Shown: in pieces, positions 43,146 to 50,048 of the stretch
Layout: every line of letters begins with the position of its first letter
Numbering within the stretch: position 1 is the stretch's first letter
NCBI RefSeq assembly: GCF_900142325.1
Contig: NZ_FRAM01000003.1
Coordinates: forward strand, 310,001 to 374,000
DNA: 64,000 nucleotides
DNA from: Epilithonimonas mollis
Lineage (GTDB): Bacteria > Bacteroidota > Bacteroidia > Flavobacteriales > Weeksellaceae
Direction: 5' to 3'
Translations under genes and position numbers: made by a program
Notes under the pieces: model-generated
The model's input: only the letters and a program-made list of their open reading frames with translations
The model's database searches: none
What the model was told of the DNA's origin: nothing

Positions 43146-43982
43146 TTATTTCAAAATATTCAACTCTATTCCGTTATTATTTTTCCTGATCTGGTTCTTC
43201 AGACGCTCTTCCTGTTCCTTTGCAAATTTAGCTGAGTCACCGTCTTTTCCTGTCATGATGATTGTTGCACCGCCCATTTGCATTTGCCTGATACCTTTAG
43301 TCGGATCTCTTTCATATTCTGTCATCACCTTTTGAAATTGTTTCGTACTGACAGCAATTTCCTTAGCTTCAAAAACATTGATATCAAGTTCCGAACTGAT
43401 AGTTCTGACACCTCGCAGTTCCATCTTGTGAGAACCGGTTTTATCTTCGATTTTTACGATCAGACCAGGCAAACCGTGAAATTTATACGGACCGTCCTGA
43501 ATCGGAATTTCTGTTGAAAACCAAGCCGTCCAGTGCCTTCCTGCAAAATCGGCTTCTGCTTTCTGAGCATTCCATGATCCTATTTTTTCTTTTTCCGATG
43601 ATATTTTCCAGTTGATCTTCCGGTCATCCGAAATATTATAAGCATCCATAGAAAGCTTCCTGTGAAGATTGATCTTATAATCAGGATAAGTTTTGGTGAC
43701 AGAATACCGAACATCACCTTTTCTCATATCAGATTTTACATTGATGGAACCTGTTGCTTTCAACTGCTGTTCCAGGTCAGCTTTCATCAGGGAATCTGAA
43801 TTGAAAACCGTGTAGCTGTAATATTTTGAGCCTTGGCTATTGGTATCCAGAAACATCATTTCAGTTTTAACATCTTCTAAATTAGTTGAATCTGGGATGA
43901 ATCTGTATTCATAAATAAATCTCTTGTTCTGACCGAACATCAAAACATTGAAAAGAACAAAAACTATAGTTATATATCTCAT
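43146..43982 (-). CDS. GLPGLI family secreted protein
   Basis: The ATG at 43980-43982 gives a standard signal peptide (MRYITIVFVLFNVLMFGQ); a longer frame runs into the M56 gene. The 278-residue protein carries the family signature YKFHGLPGLIVKIEDKTG near residue 190 and is otherwise beta-rich. The family is of unknown function, exported, and specific to Bacteroidetes, often beside M56 peptidases or TonB-dependent receptors. It follows the BlaI-M56 pair on the same strand and is probably co-transcribed with it. Confidence 0.88.
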   Translation of the reverse strand: MRYITIVFVLFNVLMFGQNKRFIYEYRFIPDSTNLEDVKTEMMFLDTNSQGSKYYSYTVFNSDSLMKADLEQQLKATGSINVKSDMRKGDVRYSVTKTYPDYKINLHRKLSMDAYNISDDRKINWKISSEKEKIGSWNAQKAEADFAGRHWTAWFSTEIPIQDGPYKFHGLPGLIVKIEDKTGSHKMELRGVRTISSELDINVFEAKEIAVSTKQFQKVMTEYERDPTKGIRQMQMGGATIIMTGKDGDSAKFAKEQEERLKNQIRKNNNGIELNILK

Positions 43983-44034
43983 AATTATAAAATAAAAGCC
44001 GGCGAACCGGCTAAGTGTAATGAAAATAAAATAT

Positions 44035-46191
44035 TTATTTGGTGATAATTTCAATTTTGCCTGTTCCGTTTGTTTTGAAAACGTTTACTGAGGCAATACT
44101 GTTTGGATTTATTTTTTCGTAATCTGATGCCTTGGACAATTTTCCATTGATGTAATAAACCAAATCTTTATTGGTCACAGAGACGTCAGAAATTTTAATT
44201 TTATCAGCCTTTATAGATTTCAGTCTCGGAATATTAGAATAGCTAATAGCCTCATCCAAAACTACCACTTTCGGTTCGATACCCTTCGGATTAAAACTAA
44301 TTTTAAATGAAGCATTTTCGCGCATTTCTTTATTCAACTGCTGTTGTTTATCCTGAAGCTTTTTCTGCTGCTCCTGTAATTCTTTTTGCTTTTCCTTCAG
44401 CTCTTTTCTTTTTTTCTCAAGCTTTCTTAATTCTTTAGGTGTCAATTTTGCTTTTGCACTGTTGTAGAACATATCATCTGAAAAACTGTAATTAAAGCTT
44501 TTTGTAACGTCCTTGAAATCAGGAAAATCAGCAGCATCAAAACCATAAATAACAGTACCGTCCGTGAAGGCATCTTTTCCATAATGATCCTTGATCATCT
44601 TTTGAAAATCTGCCTCAGAATAGATTTTTGAAAAATCCTCCTTAGAAAATTTCTGAGCCATTTCGATGTGCATTTTGAATTCAGGAGAATTGATTTTCAT
44701 GAGCGCATCCTGCGCATTTTTCTGAGCATCCTGAATTTTTTTCTGGAATTCCGGAGAATTAATTTTGATCTGCATTTTCTCAGCCTGTTCCTCTGCATTT
44801 TTCAGATTTTTCTGAAATTTCGGAGAAGCGATCATTCGTTCAGCAATTTTTGCCTTTTTCTCAGCATTTGCAATTCTTTTCTTGAATTCTGTCGAATTAA
44901 CCATTGCTTCAGCATCTTTGGCACTTTTTTCCGCATCAGCAATTCTTTTTTTGAATTCCTGCGAATCGTACATTTTACTGATCGCTTCCGAATGTTCCTG
45001 CAGAGCTTTCAGATTATTCCTGTAGTTATCAGAGCTCACGATTCCGTCCATCTGAGAAGCTAATTGTTCCATCTCTCTCTCCACCGCTTCATACTCCGGC
45101 GATTCTTCTTTTTTAGCCTTTTTCAGAGCAGACAGTTCTTTGTTTTTTTCTGACATTTTTTTACTGATTGCAGACATCTTCAGATGATCCTCCTGCAAAG
45201 CCTGAGAATACAATTTTGTTTGTCTCTGGTGGTCAGCTGCAAGGCTGTCAAATGCTGCCTGTTTTGGCTGGAGCGTATCTGTTTTCAGTTCCTGAACAGC
45301 GATTTCTATTGCTTTATTCGTCTCTTTGATTTCCTTATTTTTAGCATTCACCATATAAGCGAACACCATAAAAAATAAAATCGGTAGCGCAAAAAGTTTG
45401 CGTGCATAGCTGTACTTGGTCTTGTTTTTTGTGATCATTGTTAATCTTTTTTTGAGGTTAGATGATAAAAAAGGACTGGTAACAGGCAATACCGAACCCG
45501 AGAAATGACTCTCCAGAAGCATCTGCGCAAATGCTTTTGTGTCCGATTTTTTCACTGCTTTCTTGTCCGCCAAGTATTCGTGAATAAGATTGATTTCTTT
45601 GTTGATAAAATAAAAGACAGGATTGAACCAGAACACAGATTTCGAAATCTGCATCAGGAGTTTGTCCCAGCTGTGTTTTTGTTCTATATGAACCATTTCG
45701 TGCTTCAGAATCTGCTGTCCGACGGGCGAATTGATCTCTATCGATTTTTTCCAGAACAGGTTTCTAAAGAATGAGAACGGTGCATTATTAAGGTTCGTCT
45801 GATAAAATCTGATTCCTTCGATAGTTTCATTCGGGAACTGTTTTTTTATCGAGTTGATTTTTAAAATTCCGATGATCAATTTTATTAAAAGAGCGACTGA
45901 AACCACTCCAATAATTGTATAAAAAACCGAATAAATAGTGACATCATGGCTTGTTGTTTGAGGTTGATTTTGATTTAATTTACTGAGAAGGAGGTACACA
46001 TTCCTATTGGTTTCTATTGTAAAATAAGAAATTTTTACCGATGGCAGAACAAGACTTATTACTACTGAAAGCAAAAGGTAAAACCGGTTATAATGATGGA
46101 ACGTTTTATCTTTAAGAAATAAAAGATAATAAGCAAACATCACTGCAGAGCAGATCATCATCTTGCTGAGATAAAGTAAAGCTGATTCCAT
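44035..46191 (-). CDS. BlaR1-like M56 membrane metallopeptidase sensor
   Basis: The 718-residue protein senses an envelope signal and is expected to cleave or inactivate the paired BlaI repressor. It has three N-terminal membrane helices, the zinc motif HEMVH (164-168) with INLIHEYLADKKAVKK supplying the third ligand, a fourth helix (RKLFALPILFFMVFAYMV), and a long extracytoplasmic region. That region has six 23-residue coiled-coil repeats (408-540), a Lys/Gln/Glu-rich helix (600-640) and a C-terminal domain resembling a TonB receptor plug (LVYYINGKLSKASDYEKINP). It lacks the penicillin-binding domain of true BlaR1. The gene overlaps blaI by one base. Confidence 0.9.
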   Translation of the reverse strand: MESALLYLSKMMICSAVMFAYYLLFLKDKTFHHYNRFYLLLSVVISLVLPSVKISYFTIETNRNVYLLLSKLNQNQPQTTSHDVTIYSVFYTIIGVVSVALLIKLIIGILKINSIKKQFPNETIEGIRFYQTNLNNAPFSFFRNLFWKKSIEINSPVGQQILKHEMVHIEQKHSWDKLLMQISKSVFWFNPVFYFINKEINLIHEYLADKKAVKKSDTKAFAQMLLESHFSGSVLPVTSPFLSSNLKKRLTMITKNKTKYSYARKLFALPILFFMVFAYMVNAKNKEIKETNKAIEIAVQELKTDTLQPKQAAFDSLAADHQRQTKLYSQALQEDHLKMSAISKKMSEKNKELSALKKAKKEESPEYEAVEREMEQLASQMDGIVSSDNYRNNLKALQEHSEAISKMYDSQEFKKRIADAEKSAKDAEAMVNSTEFKKRIANAEKKAKIAERMIASPKFQKNLKNAEEQAEKMQIKINSPEFQKKIQDAQKNAQDALMKINSPEFKMHIEMAQKFSKEDFSKIYSEADFQKMIKDHYGKDAFTDGTVIYGFDAADFPDFKDVTKSFNYSFSDDMFYNSAKAKLTPKELRKLEKKRKELKEKQKELQEQQKKLQDKQQQLNKEMRENASFKISFNPKGIEPKVVVLDEAISYSNIPRLKSIKADKIKISDVSVTNKDLVYYINGKLSKASDYEKINPNSIASVNVFKTNGTGKIEIITK
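44572..44970 (-). repeat. Six 69-base coding repeats inside the M56 gene
   Basis: Residues 408-540 of the M56 protein are built of units spaced 23 residues apart, anchored on SQEFKKRI, STEFKKRI, SPKFQKNL, SPEFQKKI, SPEFKMHI and EADFQKMI, each followed by an alanine-rich helix with AEK or AQK. The DNA copies are diverged, so the array is old rather than a recent slippage product. The units should form a long extracytoplasmic coiled coil. Confidence 0.85.
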
Positions 46192-46550
46192 TATTCCTTA
46201 TTTTTAAGTTCATTTAAAAGAAGTTCCAGATCTTTCACGCTGATTTCATTTTCCTCTACCAAAAATGAAACTGCATTGGTATAGGAACCTTCGAAGTAGT
46301 TTTTAACCAGGCTTCTGATAGATTTTCCGCTGTAATTTTCTTTACTGATAAGTGGAAAATACTCATGTTGTCTTCCGAAAGTCTTGTGGCTGACAAAGCC
46401 TTTTTCCATCAGTATTTTAAGAATCGTAGAAATTGTATTGGTATGCGGTTTCGGCTCAGGGAACAATTCCAGTATATCTTTCAAGAATCCTTTCTCTATC
46501 TGCCAAAGGTATTGCATCACCTGTTCTTCTGCCTTCGTTAACTTATTCAT
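46191..46550 (-). CDS. BlaI/MecI/CopY-family transcriptional repressor
   Basis: The 119-residue protein has the BlaI winged helix (LTKAEEQVMQYLWQIEKGFL, HTNTISTILKILMEKGFVSHKTFGR) and a C-terminal dimerisation helix pair. It should bind its own promoter as a dimer and be inactivated when the co-encoded M56 sensor acts. The promoter at 46602-46631 contains a palindrome fitting this role. The stop overlaps the M56 start (TAATG). Confidence 0.92.
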   Translation of the reverse strand: MNKLTKAEEQVMQYLWQIEKGFLKDILELFPEPKPHTNTISTILKILMEKGFVSHKTFGRQHEYFPLISKENYSGKSIRSLVKNYFEGSYTNAVSFLVEENEISVKDLELLLNELKNKE

Positions 46551-46583
46551 TTTCTTTTACTTTAAAACAATCAATCTTATATC

Positions 46584-46631
46584 ACTAAAAACTTAGTAAT
46601 ACAAATGTAGGATTAATTTTTATTCATACAA
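46584..46631 (-). promoter_or_regulatory. Promoter and likely operator of the BlaI-M56 operon
   Basis: On the minus strand TTG (46629-46631), a 19-base spacer and TACATTTG (46602-46609) are a perfect Bacteroidetes promoter. The -7 box lies in TACAAATGTA (46600-46609), which resembles the TACA-TGTA core of BlaI/MecI operators. Just downstream ACTAA-AAAC-TTAGT (46584-46597) is a second dyad. Repressor binding at either would block transcription, so autoregulation is likely. Confidence 0.65.
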
Positions 46632-46731
46632 CTATTTTCTTAGTTAAAAGAAGTTAAAAATTTTAAATCATTGATTTTCAAAGCAAAAACTTCGCATTAA
46701 GAGCTATTTTTAAAAATAATTAAGATAATAC

Positions 46732-46761
46732 TTGACTTGTAAATAAATTGCCGTATATTTG
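46732..46761 (+). promoter_or_regulatory. Promoter of the initiator tRNA gene
   Basis: TTG (46732-46734), 19 bases, and TATATTTG (46754-46761) match the Bacteroidetes consensus exactly. The tRNA begins 12 bases later. Confidence 0.75.
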
Positions 46762-46772
46762 CAGAACAATAT

Positions 46773-46845
<73 letters not shown>

Positions 46846-46851
46846 CTAATT

Positions 46852-46881
46852 AAGAGAATCAAAATTTGATTCTCTTTTTTT
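46852..46881 (+). terminator. Rho-independent terminator of tRNA-fMet
   Basis: AAGAGAATCAA and TTGATTCTCTT form a long stem with a short loop, followed by a run of T. It overlaps the region upstream of the Sua5-type gene. Confidence 0.88.
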
Positions 46882-46904
46882 ATTTTTAATTCTTACCTTT
46901 GATT

Positions 46905-47516
46905 ATGGCAAAAATCTTAAAAATATATCAGCAGAATCCGCAAGAGAATTTAATAGACGAAGCCGTAAAAGTTCTTCAAAACGGTGGTGTCATCATCTAT
47001 CCTTCGGATACGATCTACACGATTGGCTGTGACATCTATAATTACAAAGCGATGGAAAGACTCGCTCAGATAAAAGGAATCAAAATGGATAAACAAAAAT
47101 TCTCCATTATCTGTAATGATCTGAGTCATCTTTCAGAATTCACAAAGCCGATAGAAACCTCTACTTTTCGGTTCCTGAAAACACATTTGCCTGGCGCATT
47201 CACCTTTATTCTGGAAGCGAACAGGAATCTTCCGACCGCTTATAAAGGCCACAAAACCGTTGGCATACGGGTTCCTGATCACATTGTTCCACAAATGATC
47301 GTCGAAAAATTGGGACATCCAATCGTTTCCACTTCCATCCACGATGATGATGAAATCCTGGAGTATTCTACCGATCCCGAATTGATCGCTGAAAAATATG
47401 ATAAACTTGTGGACATCGTGATCGATTCGGGTTATGGTGACAATACAGCTTCCACCATTGTGGATCTGACTTCAGGCGAACCTGAAGTTATACGTCAGGG
47501 AAAAGGTATTTTGTAA
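46905..47516 (+). CDS. Sua5/YciO/YrdC-family threonylcarbamoyl-AMP synthase
   Basis: The protein of 203 residues has the YrdC fold: GGVIIYPSDTIYTIGCDIYN, KQKFSIICNDLSHLSEF, PGAFTFILEAN, VGIRVPDH and ASTIVDLTSG. TsaC/Sua5 makes threonylcarbamoyl-AMP for the t6A37 tRNA modification, the step before TsaE acts; a YciO-like role cannot be excluded because the family has several branches. The ATG at 46905 is preferred to a TTG two codons before, which is part of the -7 box TACCTTTG (46894-46901), so the mRNA is probably leaderless. Confidence 0.88.
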   Translation: MAKILKIYQQNPQENLIDEAVKVLQNGGVIIYPSDTIYTIGCDIYNYKAMERLAQIKGIKMDKQKFSIICNDLSHLSEFTKPIETSTFRFLKTHLPGAFTFILEANRNLPTAYKGHKTVGIRVPDHIVPQMIVEKLGHPIVSTSIHDDDEILEYSTDPELIAEKYDKLVDIVIDSGYGDNTASTIVDLTSGEPEVIRQGKGIL

Positions 47517-47568
47517 AATCAAATAAACATCTGACCTTACAGAACCAATACTAAGCAAAAACTAAAAT

Positions 47569-48330
47569 ATGAAATTCATAACATCACCAGCCAAACTGAT
47601 GAATGTAGAAAACGCTACTGAATTCCTGAAAAGCACAACGCCAAAATTTATTAAGGATTCAGAGTTCATTCATTCATTTTTGAAGGAAAAATCACCCAAA
47701 TTTTTATCCGAATTAATGGAGATTTCATCAAAACTGGCAGACGAAAACTGGGAACGCAATCAAAAATGGACTTCCAGGCCGACGGCTAAAAACTCTGCGC
47801 CGGCAATGTTTGCTTTCACTGGAGAAGTTTATCGTGGTCTGGATGCTAAAACACTGGATGAAAAAGCTGTAAAATATCTTGAAAAGAATTACAGAATCCT
47901 TTCCGGGCTGTACGGACTTTTGAAACCTTCTGACAAAGTGATGTTGTATCGTCTGGAAATGGGAAGACCGTTCCAATTCAATTCTTATAAAAATCTTTAT
48001 GAATTCTGGACTCATAAATTGACAGATTATTTAAATTCTGAAACAAAAAAAGGAGAATACATCATCAACCTGGCAAGTAATGAATATGTAAAAGTTCTCA
48101 ACCGTAAAAAACTAAAAGGCCAGGTTATTGATTTTGATTTTAAACAAATCCAGCCGGACGGAAAACTGAAAACAATCGTCGTTTACACCAAACATGCAAG
48201 AGGACTGATGCTTCGTTTCTGCGCAGAAAACAATGTGCAGACTCTGGATGAGCTGAAGGCTTTCAACTATGAAAATTATCTTTTGGATGAGAAATTATCT
48301 TCCGAGACTAATTTGGTTTTCACAAGATGA
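47569..48330 (+). CDS. yaaA: YaaA-family peroxide stress protein
   Basis: The 253-residue protein matches YaaA (DUF328): MKFITSPAKLM at the start, AMFAFTGEVYRGLDAKTL, ILSGLYGLLKPSDKVMLYRL, NLASNEYVKVL and FKQIQPDGKLKTIVVYTKHARG. In E. coli YaaA is induced by OxyR, lowers free iron and protects DNA from peroxide; a DNA-binding role is reported for the fold. It overlaps prmC by four bases (ATGA). Confidence 0.93.
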   Translation: MKFITSPAKLMNVENATEFLKSTTPKFIKDSEFIHSFLKEKSPKFLSELMEISSKLADENWERNQKWTSRPTAKNSAPAMFAFTGEVYRGLDAKTLDEKAVKYLEKNYRILSGLYGLLKPSDKVMLYRLEMGRPFQFNSYKNLYEFWTHKLTDYLNSETKKGEYIINLASNEYVKVLNRKKLKGQVIDFDFKQIQPDGKLKTIVVYTKHARGLMLRFCAENNVQTLDELKAFNYENYLLDEKLSSETNLVFTR

Positions 48331-49181
48331 TGAAGACAATTTCCGATATCAAAACAGCATTTCAAAATGAACTGTCTGAAGTCTACACAAAATCTGAAAC
48401 TGAAGAACTGTTTTCAATTTTCTGCATTCATTTCCTTGGTCTTAATAAAATCGAATCTCGATATAATATTAATAAAGTCTTATCCGACACTGATTCTAAA
48501 AAATTTATAGAAGCAATTTCTGAATTGAAAACAGGCAAACCTTTCCAGCAAATCGTCGGCGAAACAGACTTCTACGGAATAAAATTCTTTATGAATGAAC
48601 ATGTCCTGATACCCAGACCGGAGACCGAAGAACTGTTGGAATTAGCCATCGGAAAGATTCAGGAAAAAACCAACAAGGGTCAGCATCTGAAAATTCTTGA
48701 TATCGGAACCGGAAGCGGAATTATACCTATTGTCCTGAAAAAGTATTTTCCAGAAGCGGAAGTATCCGCCATTGATATTTCTGAAAACGCTTTAGCAATA
48801 GCCAGGCGAAATGCAGATTTTCACAAAGCAGAAATCAACTTCATTCAAAAAGATTATCTGGATGAAAATCCGGATGAGGTTTATGATATCATTATAAGCA
48901 ATCCGCCATATATTGGAATTGAAGAAAATATTGAAATTGAAGACTCGGTAAAAGGATTCGAGCCGAATATTGCACTTTTCTCTCCTACTTCTGATGCTTT
49001 GATTTTTTACAGGAAAATCGCCGATGATTCTCTCCATTATCTTTCAGAAAAAGGAATGGTATTTTTAGAAATCAATCAGAAATTGGGAAAAGAAACCCTA
49101 GAATTGTTCCATGATTTTTCTGAAGCAGCATTATTGAAGGATATCTCAGGAAATGACCGTATGATCTTTGTGAGAAAATAA
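48327..49181 (+). CDS. prmC: Release factor glutamine methyltransferase PrmC
   Basis: PrmC methylates the glutamine of the GGQ motif in release factors RF1 and RF2. The 284-residue enzyme has the N-terminal helical domain with TGKPFQQIVGETDFYGIKF, the SAM-binding LKILDIGTGSGIIPIVL, and the catalytic motif NPPYI. Translation may start at the ATG at 48327 or at the next one at 48330; both overlap the end of yaaA, so the two are coupled. Confidence 0.95.
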   Translation: MMKTISDIKTAFQNELSEVYTKSETEELFSIFCIHFLGLNKIESRYNINKVLSDTDSKKFIEAISELKTGKPFQQIVGETDFYGIKFFMNEHVLIPRPETEELLELAIGKIQEKTNKGQHLKILDIGTGSGIIPIVLKKYFPEAEVSAIDISENALAIARRNADFHKAEINFIQKDYLDENPDEVYDIIISNPPYIGIEENIEIEDSVKGFEPNIALFSPTSDALIFYRKIADDSLHYLSEKGMVFLEINQKLGKETLELFHDFSEAALLKDISGNDRMIFVRK

Positions 49182-49274
49182 TTTGAAATCCAATTCAGAT
49201 TGTACGGTATTGCCTTAATCTGGTATTGTTCTCCCAACTCAAACCCGGTGAAAAGAGAGACAAATCTTCAACAT

Positions 49275-49350
49275 AGCCCCGATGGGAGCGGCATCCTTTT
49301 TTGCGTTGGACAAGCCTGGGGAAAAAAGATATAGTGGACAGCGGGTTAGA
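49275..49350 (+). repeat. REP-like intergenic hairpin element, copy 2
   Basis: The element reads AGCCCCGATGGGAGCGGCAT, then CCTTTTTT, a short loop, AAAAAAGAT and AGTGGACAGCGGGTTAG. Its T-rich and A-rich arms (about 49294-49302 and 49322-49330) pair as a stem. It lies between convergent prmC and the rhomboid gene, so it may also end transcripts. Border blocks match those at 252-378 and, inverted, at 31489-31569. Confidence 0.65.
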
Positions 49351-49386
49351 AAAGTGAAAGAAACTGAAAGCTTAACGCTCCTGAAC

Positions 49387-50028
49387 CTATCCTATTTTTT
49401 TATTGATAAAAACCTGATATGCCAGATAGATCAGCGGCAAGGACATGATCCCGATGTAGAGGGCGTTTTGCATAGCAAACTCCGGAAATATCGCCACGCC
49501 ATAAACCAAGCCGAAGAATGCTCCGCCGAGATGTGCAGCATGTCCGATATTGTCATTCATCCGCGGGTTAAGCATCATATAAACGGAATAAGCAAAATAA
49601 ACTGTTCCGAAAACAAAGCCGGGCATAAACCAAATTTCTATCTGTAGCGGCGCAATTGCAACTGCTGCAAAAATAAGTCCCGAAACACCTCCGCTCGCGC
49701 CTATTGCTGAGTAAAACGGAACATTTCTGTAAACATACAGACAGAACAGGTTACCCAGAATAATAGATCCGAGATAAATAATAAGAAACCCAACAAGACC
49801 GAAAACCTGCAAAATAACAGGGCTGAAAGCGTATAAAACGTACATATTCAGGATGAGATGCAGCCAATCTGCATGCAGAAAACCTGCGGAAATCAGCCTG
49901 ATGTATTCTTTCCTTCTCTGGATGGATCCAACTTCGAATTTATATTTCTGAAATACTTCCGGATTCTGGAATCCGATGTAACTGATAACGCTGGTAATAA
50001 CGATTATGATTAATAAAACAATGTTCAT
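49387..50028 (-). CDS. Rhomboid-family intramembrane serine protease
   Basis: The 213-residue protein has six membrane helices, the catalytic serine in SAIGASGGVSGLIF and the catalytic histidine in NIGHAAHLGGAFFGL; the loop SAGFLHADWLHLILNMYVLY is also typical. It cleaves membrane proteins; its substrate is unknown. It lies 20 bases downstream of parC on the same strand, so it may be part of the parE-parC transcript. Confidence 0.93.
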   Translation of the reverse strand: MNIVLLIIIVITSVISYIGFQNPEVFQKYKFEVGSIQRRKEYIRLISAGFLHADWLHLILNMYVLYAFSPVILQVFGLVGFLIIYLGSIILGNLFCLYVYRNVPFYSAIGASGGVSGLIFAAVAIAPLQIEIWFMPGFVFGTVYFAYSVYMMLNPRMNDNIGHAAHLGGAFFGLVYGVAIFPEFAMQNALYIGIMSLPLIYLAYQVFINKKIG

Positions 50029-50048
50029 TTTTTCTAAATTAATTAATT

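Noticed and set aside
44572-44970. Regularly spaced repeats considered as a CRISPR array
   Set aside because: The period is 69 bases, a multiple of three, and lies in frame within the M56 coding sequence; DNA copies are diverged and there are no spacers or cas genes.
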